DNA from: Neurospora tetrasperma FGSC 2508
Lineage: Eukaryota > Ascomycota > Sordariomycetes > Sordariales > Sordariaceae
Length of the DNA: 64,000 nucleotides
Assembly: GCF_000213175.1 (NCBI RefSeq)
Contig: NW_009799104.1
Span: forward strand, 2,288,226 to 2,352,225
Direction of reading: 5' to 3'
Part shown: positions 36,214 through 48,854 of the stretch, piece by piece
How positions within the stretch are numbered: position 1 is the stretch's first letter
How the letters are laid out: each line of letters opens with the position of its first letter
Made by a program: the position numbers and the translations under genes
Notes under the pieces: model-generated
What the model saw: only the letters and a program-made list of their open reading frames with translations
What the model was told of the DNA's origin: nothing
Databases searched by the model: none

Positions 36214-36235
36214 CTCACTCCAACATAATACCACC

Positions 36236-36354
36236 ACATACGACCATCGATGGTAGAAAACTCGGGATCCCGTCCGCTCTCCCATAGATAAACTACCAAT
36301 CGCCTGACTAGTAGTTGGGTCGGTGACGACCAGCGAATCCCAGGTGTTGTATGT
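36236..36354 (+). rRNA. 5S rRNA, dispersed single copy
   Basis: A 119-nt 5S rRNA gene. The terminal helix pairs ACATACGAC with GTTGTATGT (9 bp including one G-U). The conserved fungal 5S blocks GGGATCCCGTCCGCTC, AGTAGTTGGGTCGGTGACGACC and AGCGAATCCC are all present in order. A T7 terminator follows directly. The helix formed by positions 13-21 and 58-67 differs from that of the copy at 63901 by paired, compensatory changes. Neurospora is known for dispersed, heterogeneous 5S genes rather than tandem arrays; this fits. Confidence 0.97.
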
Positions 36355-36355
36355 C

Positions 36356-36362
36356 TTTTTTT
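36356..36362 (+). terminator. Pol III terminator of the 5S gene
   Basis: T7 run that starts 2 nt after the 5S 3' end, within a longer pyrimidine tract. Confidence 0.85.
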
Positions 36363-36381
36363 CTTTTCTTTCTTTTTTCTT

Positions 36382-36397
36382 GGGGGGGGGGGGGGGG
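36382..36397 (+). repeat. G16 homopolymer in a pyrimidine-rich tract
   Basis: Sixteen consecutive G flanked on both sides by T/C-only sequence (about 36355-36381 and 36398-36417), right behind the 5S gene. Confidence 0.95.
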
Positions 36398-39229
36398 TTT
36401 CTTTTCTTTCTCCCACCGTCTGCGACTTCCACCGTCTTTTTTTAGTTTCGATCAACTTGTGCTCTGGATATATCTTGGTGAAAAACAAGTATGCGGATGG
36501 CCGAGGGACATTCCATCCCTTCGAAATTGAAGATACTGTCCGTGAAGTGACAGAACGCATCGGGGTGGAATTGCAATCGCAAACTCAGACGTCTCGTCAT
36601 ATCTTCGAATAATCTGCTTTGCGCAAGCCAAAGTAGAAAAGGTGCCGTACCAATAATTCGATCGAGGGTTAAGGGCTTCAGAGAACTGTACGTGTATTTG
36701 CTGCAGGTTGTCATTCAGACAGGCAAATTTGGCAAAACGTAAAATCGATGTGCAACCAGGCAGTTTAGAATAGGTAGTTGAAACGGCCGGGGACGGAACT
36801 ATCGACGTCAGTTGACTGCAACTTCTGTAGTGCTAAGTGTAGAAGACAGTTGGTGGATGACCCTGGCTTGTTGCCGTTCTCCGCGACACCGGATTGATGA
36901 GAATTTGGAACTGTCTGCTTCTGAATCTCGAACAAAGGGGAATTTCCTTTGCTCTTGACGTGCAATTAGATATTCACACACGTATACCCACATGGTATCT
37001 CAGCTTTTTGCACAATACTGCACTGCAGTGTCGAGCATCGAGGTGGTAATCAAGTGGCAAGAAAGCAGGCTTCTGTTGTACCTCAAACATTTCCATTTTT
37101 GACAAACGTCTACATAGTAAGTCTTTGCCCTGTTTTTGTCAAGAAATCACAGGACAAAAAGTCTTGACATACTCACACAATGTTGAACATCATTTTCCCC
37201 AACTCAGCTGGCCCCAAAAAGAAGGTTTACGGGTGCATTGCCGCATTCTGGGTTGCAGAGTGAAAAGGCTAGAGAGACATCGATGTCAAGCGATAAACGA
37301 TCGACTAGTGTAGCCCAAGAAGAATTCCCGATTAGGCGAAATTTTCGGATCTGGATAACGAGCCCCGGTGTTGGAGAGGCAGCACAATATCATCACGTCA
37401 TTCCGGGCAGCTTACACTAATATCCATTCAACTTCCACGCCTTCCTATTGACACAAACCATCGAAAATTTGCAGAGTTCATTGATTGAGCGTTTCGTCCC
37501 GTCCCTTTTCGATCTCCAATCCTCCTCCAATCGCTGAACGCTACCTCCCCCTCCACTCTCGCCCCCTCGGCCCCTCCTCTCCGGCAGTCACTCTCCTACC
37601 TACCTCGGGGTTACCGCCGGCGATAAGATTCCCCGCGCGAACATGCACAACGCACCACAAAGCACCAGGCTTCTTCGGCAGCCAAGTACTACAGACCGTT
37701 AGTGAGAGCCGCAGGCGACTGAGCTAGAGTCGAGGCACATGACACTGGCACCCCTTCGCCGACTCAGACAGCAGACACCAACGTTTGATATTTCCTATTC
37801 GCGCACCGCTCTTACATATAATACCAACAATCCATCGACTCTTTTTTCTCTTTGGGATGGAATGAGGTGGCGGCGAAACCGACCGTCTTCTTCTCCTATC
37901 TGTCTATATATCCTCTCGATCCAGTTATCCATCAACCGGTACCATGAGGCATCACACAATGTATTAGTGAATTGCGTGTTTGCTTTTAGAATCAACGATT
38001 TAGGATGTCATAAAATAGCCGATTACGGATATTGCTTTCTTCTCCTCGCCTTCTGCAATTCCATGGTCTGTTCTGGAAAGTCCCTACCGCTGATCTCTTG
38101 CAAGAACCCTTCAGTTGATCGATCACATCAGTCATGGTTGGTATCTGGTATCCGGCCCACCCGTTAGTCGCCCGTTAGTGCAGTGGTTGGGCCCTTTCTT
38201 CCTCCTCTCCCGTCCTCATTCTCGGACTTCGTCCTCCTCGATTTTCTTTGTTATTTCTCTCGACCGGCAGACTGGCTACCCTTGGTTACTATACTTGATT
38301 CAAAACATGAGCTAACCAAACAACTATGACCTGAACCGAACCTATCCTCTGGAAAACGCACTCCTGGTAGCATTGTTCCCCAGAATGATTTATTTGTGCG
38401 GATTGGTAATTGGTACGTACTAAATGAGTAAAAAAGCGCGGTGTAGGGAACCCAGCTAGGAAACACCGACAAAGGCCAAAAGGATGGAAACTTGACAGGA
38501 GCATTATCAATCAACCGTCCATCCTCCGCCGAAAAAATGGGGTCAGTGTCATGGTTAGTCAGGCACACCACCTTCCACGTTTTGTGCCATTCCCGTTTGG
38601 GATGTTGCGAACGATGAAAAAGGGAAAGACCTAGTGTACACAGTAGAGAGGAATTGCACTGATACTACTATTTCCTTAATCGAGTCCAAAAGCTTAAACC
38701 CGAGGTAGCCATCCCCGACTCCGTCCCCCTCTTCTTTCTGCAAAGAAAAAGCGGTAGTTACGTGCTGTTTCCTTGTTCTTTTCTTGTTTATGATTTTTCT
38801 TCATTCAGTTTCGTTCCTACCTATGCCTACCTACGTTTCCCATCCTTCAGCAACCTCGGGCCCGCAACCAACTGCCATCTCGCAAAATATTTCCAGCGAT
38901 ATGTAAAAAAAAAAAAAAAAAAAACCCGAAATCTTCAATCCTTTACCAACTACATCAACGAGGAATAGAACCTGTGGGCCCGACAGCGTCTTGTATCATC
39001 TTATTCCAGATAGAAACCCCTAGGATCTTCGAAGAGCTACCCTATAAAGACGACTCAACTTTTGATATAATTTGCAAAAAGAAATCAGCCAAAATCAGAA
39101 CTTGAGAAGCACCGCAACAACCGGCCAAGATCGACCTATTCGACCATCCACGGCCCATCCTACTGCTTGACATCTTCAAGCTACATATTCCACGTCGACA
39201 GGCTGGCCAACGCCAGCTAGAAGCACACG
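36398..39229. other. Intergenic: 5S 3' flank and MFS-gene promoter
   Basis: About 2.8 kb with no gene I can support. It contains an A20 run at 38905-38924, about 305 nt before the MFS start codon, and an A/C-rich leader-like stretch from about 39050. Confidence 0.5.
38905..38924 (+). repeat. A20 homopolymer
   Basis: An uninterrupted run of 20 A in the upstream region of the transporter gene. Confidence 0.95.
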
Positions 39230-42200
39230 ATGAACGAACTGGAAAAGGTGGAAAACTACCACGCCACTCACCTTAACTCAGATGCAACTCAGATCAACTC
39301 ACCGACACATGATGTAGATATCGAAAAGGGTCATTTCAGCGGTAGCCATGGAACCAGCGGTTCAACCACGCCTCAGGTTGCCCACTCGGCGACCGGACAG
39401 AACGAGAAGGAGAATGATTCCGACTCGGCATCATCATCATCCCAGACAGAAGACGACATTGGTTTCGCGCCCATCTCAACCCACCAAACGCAGCCCCCTC
39501 ACCAACCCCGACCCATGAGCCGACAAAGTCATAACACCACCTTCAGCCACATTTCTCGCTCGCGCTCCAACAACGGCTTTGGTGTAGACGACCTAGAAGA
39601 CGAAGCCGAAAAAGAGGAGGAAGGAGCCGACGCGGAAGCAGCAGCAGCCCGCTCAGGCGCCGGCGAGACCATCAAGGACGAAGAAGAGAAGCGCTTCGAG
39701 GTCGGCTGGGAAGGAGGCGACTCGGACCCTCTGAACCCGCGAAGCATGCCGACCTGGCGGAAGTGGATCATCATCGCGGTGTTGAGCACCGGCTCCTTCG
39801 CCGTGACGCACGCCTCGGCCATCTACACGGCTACGTACACGCAGATGAACGCCGAGTTCCACTGCTCTCGCATAGTAGCGACACTGGGCCTCTCGTTCTT
39901 CGTGCTGGGGATTGCGATGGGACCGTTCTGGTCGCCGTTGGCTGAGTTCTACGGACGGAGACCCATCTACATTTGCTCGTTTGCCGGGTTTCTGATCTGG
40001 CTGATCCCTAGTGCGGTGGCCAAGAATATCCAGACTATGATCATTGCGAGGTTCTTCCAGGGTCTGGCGGGCAGTGCGTTTCTCAGCGTGTCCGGTGGCA
40101 CCGTGGGCGACCTGTTCAGTAGGGAGCAGTTCCAGTTGCCCATGGCCATCTTTGCGTTGTCGCCATTTATTGGACCGGCGACGGGGCCGTTGGTGGGAGG
40201 ATTGATTAACACCTTCACGACCTGGAGGTGGACGTATTATTTCTTGATCATTTGGGCCGGAGTATTGCTGGTGTGTGTGATGGTGCTGGTGCCGGAAACA
40301 TATCGTACGTTTTTTCCATTTCCTTCAAATGAAGTAATTGTCAAAACTTCCAGGGCTCGAACAATCGTTTCTGAGGCGCGTTGTTGGCTTTGCGGTTGGA
40401 ATGTGAGAAAAAAAAAACAGGTCCGCATGACGAAGAAGCCGAAAAGGAACACCAGGCCCTGAAAAGTAGCCAAGACAAGGAGACTGAAAGAAGGAAAAAG
40501 TAAACAAACCCCCTGACTTAGATTCTTACTCACCATATCCTTTTTCTCTACACAGACCCCGTCCTCCTAAAGCGCAAGGCCGTCAACCTCCGGAAAACCA
40601 CCGGCGACAACCGCTACCACGCCCCCATCGAGCGCACCACCAAGTCCGTCGCCTCCACCCTTGGCAACTCCCTCCTGCGACCGTTTCAGCTGCTCCTGCG
40701 TGAGCCCATGTGTCTCATCCTGGATGTCTACTCCGCGGTTCTCCTGGGCGTTTTGTATCTCTTTTTCGGTGCCTTCCCCCTCGTCTTCCGCACCAACCAC
40801 GGCTTCAATCTCTGGCAGGTCGGACTTACCTTCATGGGCCTCGGCGTGTCCATGGTCCTGGCCGGCTGCATCACTCCCGTCTGGACGCGCGTGAGAAATG
40901 GCCTGGCCGAGAAGCTATTCAAGAAGACGGGAATCATGAAGGGCGAGCCTGAGGACCAGCTGCCGCCCGTGATTGTGGGTGCCCCGCTCATTACGGGCGG
41001 TCTGTTTATGTTCGGGTTTAGTACGTATCCGTGGGTGCATTGGATCGTGCCAATCATTGGGTCGTCGATCTTTGGTCTGGGGTAAGTACATACTTGCTTG
41101 TGTTTCCCTTTCTGCTGTGCTTGGCTTGGTTTACCCCGTCATCTACCTCCCCACTTGAGTAAGCTTTGAGATCAAGAGGGTTAAGGTACAGTAAGAAGGA
41201 GGTAGCTTCATTCCTTCTTCTTGGGGAAACCCATATTCCGCTTGCTTGCGTGTTTGAGAGAGAAACAGTGGAGAGGGGGGAAGACGTGGAAGGGTGTGGG
41301 GGGCGAGTTCAAGAGACATGGCATGTAGGATGGTGCGTCAACTGACACCCACCCTCAGGCTTCTTTCCCAATGTTCATTGACTAAGCCTGGTTATGGTCT
41401 GGGGTAGAAGTGGTTAGGGAGTACGTGGATGGCGTAGTAGCCCTGCTACCAAACCGATTGCCGCAGAAACGGACGGAGAACTTCTCTGACTCTGCCGTTC
41501 TATGTTCTGGCTCTTCCCCCCCTCCTCGTCTCTCTGTTTTTGCCTCTTCGTCTTTCTTCCAAGCCCAAAGTCTCAGTCATGGCTTGGTCAAAGTTGATGC
41601 TGAAAATGGGGATGGCCACCTCCTTACCCTCGTCTCTTCCAGGGCCTGGTTCAAGGCTTGCGCCCTTCTCTCTTTTCTCCATTTCCCACTTGGTTCCTTT
41701 CGTCTTCCCTCCCGTCCCCGGTTGTTTATCTCGCGTCTGCAAAGTCCCATGATGTCGTTAACCGATAACTGACTTGTCTTGCATATAGCATGTCCTTCGC
41801 CTTCACCGGCATCTTCACGTTCTTGGTAAGTGGATTACGCTCCCTATTCCAATCCAAAAAACAGGCCCGAACCCAAGAAATGCATCTTGTGTGTGTGGGG
41901 GGGAATATCAAAATGGGGAACAGTGTCAGCCTCATCCATCATGTCGAGTCATGTCAAAACATGATGTTGTGATCACTGCTGAATGGGGTTGTCATTTTGC
42001 CTCTCATTTTGACTTTCTTCTCCCGTGACCTCATGCCTGGCCTCTCCTTGCTCACTTGAATGGCCAAGGTGGAAAAAGGTTGTGTGAGTATCAGTTAAGA
42101 GAAGGGAAATAAAAAGAAGGGGTGGGGAGTACAAAACGACAACTATCCTGCCGTGTTCGCACACCATACACGCAGAGATATGGAGAGTCATTAGAGGCAT

Positions 42201-42731
42201 CTGATTGGGCAGAAAGCGAAAGCGAAGATTGGACAAAGTTGGCAGTGCTGACAAGAAGGCGTTTCGTATACAGGTTGACGCATACCCGCAATACGCAGCG
42301 AGTGCCTTAGCCACGAATGCTCTTGTGCGATGTTCGTTTGCAGGTAAGTCTCGAGTGAAGATGGACCCCGGTGTATGTGTCGTTTATGCGGCGTTGGGGG
42401 TGTCGGTGTGTGTCTTGGTGATACCGGCCCAGCAGCGTCCAGGACATGCATCTGCCGCTCTTCCTTCTAGCTGGATCTTCCGGGTTCAATCCGCTGCGAT
42501 CCCTTGTGTCTTGTGCTTTGTTTCTCGACATGGGGTTTTGTGCTGACTTTTTGACACCCGGATACAGCTGCCTTCCCATTGTTTGGGATTCAAATGTACG
42601 AGAAGCTGGGCTTCCAGTGGGCCACGGCCCTCCTCGCCTTCCTTACCCTGGCGATGATGCCTTTCCCGTACCTCTTCTTCGTGTTTGGCAAGAGAATACG
42701 GGCCAGAAGCAAATTTGCGACCCGCTCGTAA
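39230..42731 (+). CDS. MFS transporter, DHA1 drug/polyamine type
   Basis: Major facilitator multidrug or polyamine exporter, probably in the plasma membrane. Five exons: 39230-40304, 40556-41081, 41789-41825, 42274-42343, 42568-42731, giving 623 aa. A long Ser/Glu-rich cytoplasmic N-terminus (about 180 residues) precedes the first helix. DHA1 markers: GPFWSPLAEFYGRRPIY (loop 2-3), ALSPFIGPATGPLVGG (helix 5) and VPETYHPVLLKRKA after helix 6. The last exons encode VDAYPQYAASALATN and the final helix, ending RSKFATRS. The introns are 251, 707, 448 and 224 nt, far longer than elsewhere in the window, and exons 3 and 4 are only 37 and 70 nt; all junctions keep frame and family sequence. Yeast Tpo1/Flr1-type proteins are the nearest group I can name; the substrate is unknown. 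Confidence 0.9.
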
Positions 42732-43883
42732 GATGAGCGGGGAGCAAAACGCATAGGGTTGAGAGTTGCGAGTGGCTGGATAAACACCCACCGAAAATGT
42801 TTCTTCTTTCTTCAGAGACACCTTCGACCGGCATATGGGACCTTCCGTCCCTCCCGCACTAAGACAAGTTATAACTGCAACAACCAGGAGGAAATAAGCA
42901 AGGAGTGCCATGTGTCGCTGTCCAAGGCAGTGAATGGGAGGCACATAGAGCACCACAACGACGCAGCAAAGCATATTACAAGCATAATCTGCATGTCGTC
43001 TGAGACATTGGTATATAATAGGAATGGTAATGAGATGGACGGTGAAATGATGCCAAGACGGAATGGTAAAGACGATAGAAAAGCAAAAAACGATGATGAT
43101 TCAGGGCTGTTGCCTGGAAAATTGCATGCTGCGTGCCCGCGACCCTTTGAAGTGCTGTGAATGACTCAACTAGATCATGATAGAATGGCAAAGAGGCGAA
43201 GATCACCTTTCCACCTTGGAGAAAAGGGGGTGGCATCATGATCTGATATCCATGAATGTGCAATGATCGTCTTCCTAACTTGTTTTTGTTGTAAGCATGG
43301 GGTCAACTGTTCCAGTCTCGCCAGCCATGACCTACTGTTACGTGTCTTTTTGAGGTATGGTATAGAATGGAAGATCGGGAGGTGCCTGTGTAATAGGATT
43401 ATTGTAGCCATTTGGCAGATTCTGACAACAGACTCGCAAGAGCATGACCAAGGTGTGTACGGCGGCTTCAACATGGCCATGGTCAAGGAGACCGGGACCG
43501 AGGCCGAAGATCTGAGGTTGCATTGATGCCCAACATCGGTCTGCCTTGGACGGTGAGAAGGGGGCCATGTAGGTACCCATTACGGCCCGCATGTCTACAG
43601 AGTCAGTTGAAGATATTGAAGGGCATGTCGTAGACGGCGATTGCCGAAAGGGAGGGCTTGAAGTTGTGTCATGTACGATCTGCAGGAGGCTGCTTTGGGT
43701 AATAAGAATGCCGGGCGCTTTCGTCCGCTGATGCACCCTTCAACAACGTGACCGCCCACTATTACGGCAACGACAATGTCCCATCTCGAGTGAAAGTTGA
43801 ATGGAGTGGATGACAAGGGATTGGGTTGATCCGGATGTGACCTTTTGTCCGGAAACCCGTGTGTAGTGGTACTATAGGCAATT

Positions 43884-43884
<1 letters not shown>

Positions 43885-43917
<33 letters not shown>
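43885..43917 (+). repeat. T33 homopolymer
   Basis: The longest homopolymer of the window, intergenic. Confidence 0.95.
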
Positions 43918-46900
43918 CACATGACCCTCACCAACAGATCGACGTGCTTGGTATAGCGAACTGCACCCTAAGCTTGTGTCTTTGCTACACACTTCCTTTG
44001 CTCTCCTGCCGTTGGCCTCGTTCACCTTGTAGTGGCGACTGCGGTGATGGCCTGTCTAGGCGGCTGTCGTCACGCTCGATTGTGGGAACTAGCGGCAGTG
44101 TTGTGGAACTGGAGGTTGCCACTGCCTAGACAATGCAAGTAAGAGTCCGCCATGAGCAAGATGAAGTGTAAATAGTGTTACATGGCGGTTTTAGTTCGTC
44201 TCATCGAGGGTTTCCATTGCACAAAAGCCCAAGGGGTGAGCAAGCAGCGGTCAACCAGTCATGGTGACTACAGCCCTGTCGTCCCAGACTCGTGTGGTGC
44301 GTGTACGGAAGACGACAGAATGCCTGCTAGACCAGGGGCAAGTGTTGGGTGTGCACGAGAGGCAGGTAGATACTTGGATGGTGTTGCTATAGCGGCATCA
44401 ACAAGACCAGACGCAACACCAAGGCGGGTTACCCGAGCATGTAGGAAGACGAACGGAGGCACGGTGGACCTCAGTTCTAACCAACCTTCCACACCGATCA
44501 GCAATTTTTGGACTGCACAACAGGCGCCACGGCTAGGCTGATTGCGGATAAACATGAAGATATTGTCTCGGACACCGCAAAGCCCACCGGACAAGGACTA
44601 GTCTGGTTGAACGGGTTGACGCAATCCGCGCGAACCGCTGGAATACTGCTGAATGGTGCGTCTCAGGTTCGACAAAGTGCTAGGGTTCGTCCATGGAGAT
44701 AGCTCCCGGTTCATGCTGGGCAAGGCGAGATGAAGTCGGTGAGGTAAACAAGGTCTGAGGCAACTGAAGGGAATGATGGCGATTGTTTGGTGCAGACGTT
44801 CCGTATACAGGTACTGGGTGTGAGTGTCCGAGGTTTGGTGGTGAAAACACACGTTTGGTTTTCAGGTCGTATAGACTGGACCGTATAGGCATGCGGGCGT
44901 GGCCTGCGTACTGTACTGTGTCGTATCGAGCAGCCAATGTTGGCAGGGGGTTGTTGAATGGACGTTCAGCCTCAATGACTTTGTCTAGACTGACGTGAGT
45001 GGATGCCAAGGCCTGAGCGAGTGTTCCTGACGATGCATCGAGTGAGTTCTCATGAAATCCTGGAGCCGATCAAGGCGGATCATGCCAGCTGATCTCGGGG
45101 CGCCACATGGTCATGGACAATCGTGGTTCGTCAATCGCCGCCGTCTGGGGCCCTGGCCGTTCCTGGCTCAACTGAACCATCTGCCCACAAGACGGGCCCA
45201 TGGATGCATCCCGCCCTTCCATTCCGTCCTGTCACTACCAAGATGCGCCGCCAACCGCTGGGCATCGTGGCCGTTGTCGAGATTGCGGTAACGATAGCGG
45301 CAAGGAGAAATTTGGAAAAGAAAAAAAAAGAAAAAGAAATTGACCTCAAACAATTCCAAGGCAAGTGTCGAGCTGGAAGCCAGGTTGAAGGTGACCAGAT
45401 TGGGGCAATGCGCCGTTTACCGTCGCGCTGTAATGTATACTTGCCTCTATTGTTTGCATGTTTGGATTCACCAGTTCCATAGTATGTACACTACGTACAC
45501 AGTAGGCTCGTTTCCCTTAGTTGTGTTCCTTGTACTCCTCTGATAAGATAGCGGGAACCTTTGGCCAAGTGAACTGGAAGGAATGGAACGAACTTTAATA
45601 AGCGGTGGACGGGATGGGCCAGCGACTGACAGACGGAAGTCGGGATTCGGGAGACGGGAAGGAGGGGAACAGGAACAGAGATTCCACTTTGCGGCCCGCG
45701 CGCTTCCTTCCTTTGGTGCATAGCCATTGTAACGTTGGCAGCGTCATTATTTCCATTATTATTAATATTACATACGTACCGCTATGCCAGTGGATCCAAG
45801 TGGACTCAACTGAAAATATGTACATCAAAACTCGTGCTTTTGCAAATAATTCCGGCAGCCCAAAATCTCTGCACAAGGGGGGTTTTGTAAGAGTGAGTAA
45901 CACAATGTCAGCTACTGGAGGGATCGCGGGCAGTCAAAATCCTTTGCAAAAGCAGGGGTTTTTACTGTACAGGTACCAACAGAAACCGAGAAAAGGGCAA
46001 GTAGGTACCTACCTTACATCACCTCTACCACAGTTCACAGTCCACGGATGCTGTCTGAGATTTGGTCTTTCCAATGTTGTGAGTGAGAGATCTAGGTGGG
46101 ATTGGATATCAAATCCCCGCCGAAAAGTGACGGTACCTGGGCAGTCATCTTCAATCAGCCCAATGCACGCAGGCAGCATGGGACCAGCAGACTGTTTACT
46201 GTGGAGCCTGGAGATGCAGAGTCCCGGCTCTCTGCACTCAGTGACGACCAGACGGCTTTGATGGATTTGTAAACGCACGGACCACCCGTCCCTACACTAC
46301 TGTACTATGCAGTAGGTTGAATAGGTTGGCTGCAGCGACTGGACATCCACATGCAAATGGTGCGGAGGGTGTGAATGACTCGGGTCGGGTATTGTTTCGA
46401 GTACCGAGTACACGGATGAAGGGTGACATTTTCTTGTCTGGCCAAGTACGGGCGACAAGCCCAGCCGTTTGGATGTACCGAGCCCACCGACACTTGCACG
46501 CGAGCAACTTCAGTCTGTTCTGTTCTCTTTTCTTTGACACCGAGTGACTTCCTGACATCTCCCGTTGCCCGCGCTGAGGTTCCTGCCCGCCCATTCAAGA
46601 TTTTGCAGTGCGAGACAGAGACTGCGAGTAAGTTGATCGCCCCTTCCTTCCCCTTGCTCCGCCCTCACTCGTTGGCGGCACAACAAAGGGCCTCGGTTTT
46701 CGTTGCTTCTTGCCCGCCCACCTAGCAAAAACCCCGCAGCAGCAACTGCACTGCACTGATGCAGTTGTACATTCAGTACAGTAGTTGACTTTCGTTCCTG
46801 GTTCAAGTTGCCCGACTGCCCGCGCCCCTCCTTCAAGGCTGCAGTGGCCTGCGCGCGCTGGTTGTGACCCCCCCCTGTCCGTCTCGTCGCAATCGCAGTC

Positions 46901-48833
46901 GCATGGAGTCATCGTCGTCGGTCGTCCGACAATCCTTGAAGCACTGCAAAAACTCGGCGAACCTCATTGGATCTCCAATCGAATATCCTTCGACCTCACT
47001 TCCCAGACAACCGCAACGCCACAGACCACACCCCCCAGTGCCATGTCAAAACATAGACTCGGGAATGGCACCAGCACAATACCACCATTACCACCACTAC
47101 CGCTATCTCTACTACCTCTAGTATCTTTGCCGACGCATATTACTTCTTCGACTACGACAACTGAGACTAGCCGCCACTTTTCCTGTCATTGGCGCCAGAG
47201 ACATCAAGGACAGCCATCAGAGACATCAGGGACACCCTGCCACACCGAACCATCCTCGACACCGCACTCGTCGCCGGAGCCGTTGTCGTTTCCGTCACCA
47301 TCTACAACACCACTCGTCGCCCGCCCATACCACACCACCAATCCCTAGTTCAGCGCACTGCTTCTCTCACCTTGGCGCTAGACTTCTCGTGCTGCAATCC
47401 AAGCCGTTAACGGTCCGCTCACGGTCAACCACAAAGTGGACACGGGAGTGCCACGCGCAATAGTTTGTTACCAGGGCGGATATTGAGAAATCAGACGCGC
47501 TACAACACCATACCGGTGTCGACACTGTAATTGCTGGGGCTAGGTTGGTTTTGGTTTGCAAAGTGCGAATCCTCAAGGGGAACCGACAAGAGACGGACAA
47601 TCAGGAGCTTCGGAGCCGACACCATACATCTTGCCCTGGAAACTACCGACATAACGCATATACCAACCCAAGTACTTCACACCCACGTACAGGCGCTTAT
47701 ACGCCACCACGTTGGAGTCTGGAGGGCCCTGGACGCAGTTCTAGGTCAGCCCCGATTCACGTCGAGGCCCATTTCCCCTTGGTCTGGCTACCACTTACAC
47801 GCATCTTCAAGTTCTCTCTCGAACCGTCATCGAGAGGGCTGCTGTTAGACGGCGCCAAGTGCATACAAGCATAAAAGAACGGGTAGCTGCAGCGGGTTAC
47901 AGTTGACTACCCTTGTCTCACCATCGCCATAGCAACTTCGGCTCCTCAACCTCCAAGGGAATCACAACCGCCCCGTCAGAAAGAAGGGTGCTTTATCCGC
48001 TGCCGTGTGACTGCCACCAGGAGGACGAGAGGGGATTAGTGTGGGGAGGAAGAAGGAGACAGTCCTGCGAGACACTCCACCGTGTATAGTCGACGAGGTA
48101 CCTGGCCAACTCGCCTAGCCTGTTGCACAGAGAAACGCCTCTCTAGAGCCGGCTCAGAGCCCATTGGCCGTTCTGCTGGAGCGGACAGCAAGTCCAGTGA
48201 GAATACGAGACGACGTGCTGGTCATTGTGTATCAGGCCTCGTCAGCTGGAGGGCAGTCATTTGTCGGCGAGTCCATCGTCAACACGTCCCAGACTATATT
48301 GCGGAAGCCCACAGTCCCGGCACAGTATCAAAGAGACAAGAGCCTTGGATGCCATATCTGGTCTCGCACGCATTGTGCTCCATTATCCCCCGCCTCGCCG
48401 CCGCCCACCACTGCCGCTCATCACCATCTTCACTACTACCCTGCTTTGATTGAGGCGCCATTGATTTTGCCACACGTACATCACCTCCCGCCAAATCATC
48501 AGCTCGTCAGGCGCTCCATCCTGGTAGACCAAGCGCCCCAGACTGCGCCAATCAACCTCTTCAGAAAAGGTGCCACCATCGTGGGATTGCTGCAGGAGGA
48601 CTTTGGGTTTTTGAAGCTTGTTTCCACCCTCTGACCCCCATATCGGACCTGATACGTCTCTGCTAGCCTGGTCCCTACCTGCTTCAGAGCTCCCGCGTCC
48701 TTGCCTGCCAGATTGCCTGCCTCTCTGCCTGCCCTGTCTCGTCTCGCAATCTAGTTGGCTGCTTTGGGTGTCTCCTATCACATTCTGCACTACCCTGCCA
48801 CCAATCTCTGTCTTGACTCCAAGACCCTGTCTG

Positions 48834-48842
48834 TATATATAG
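48834..48842 (+). promoter_or_regulatory. TATA-like motif just before the acuK-like start codon
   Basis: TATATATAG ends 12 nt before the ATG at 48855, behind a pyrimidine-rich stretch. This is too close to serve a transcript beginning translation at 48855; see findings. Confidence 0.35.
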
Positions 48843-48854
48843 AGCTAAGGCACG

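Larger units (their letters stand above)
42732..48854. other. 6.1-kb gap before the acuK-like gene
   Basis: The largest stretch without a supportable gene. It holds a T33 run (43885-43917) and many short overlapping frames in all phases, the longest about 190-220 codons (46785-47348, 45605-46261), with compositions that look non-coding. From about 48690 the sequence becomes pyrimidine-rich, and a TATATATAG lies at 48834. It may contain a long 5' leader or distant control region of the downstream transcription factor; nothing in it proves that. Confidence 0.45.

Noticed and set aside
36236-36354. Dispersed repeat shared by 36.2 kb and 63.9 kb, first taken for a mobile element
   Set aside because: Both copies are 5S rRNA genes with intact terminal or internal helices and promoter elements.
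45605-46261. 218-codon frame in the 6.1-kb gap
   Set aside because: No recognisable motif and an erratic composition; long chance frames are expected in GC-rich DNA.
46785-47348. 187-codon frame upstream of the AcuK-like gene
   Set aside because: Composition dominated by Ser/Thr/Pro from simple sequence, no domain, no splice-consistent extension. Probably non-coding.
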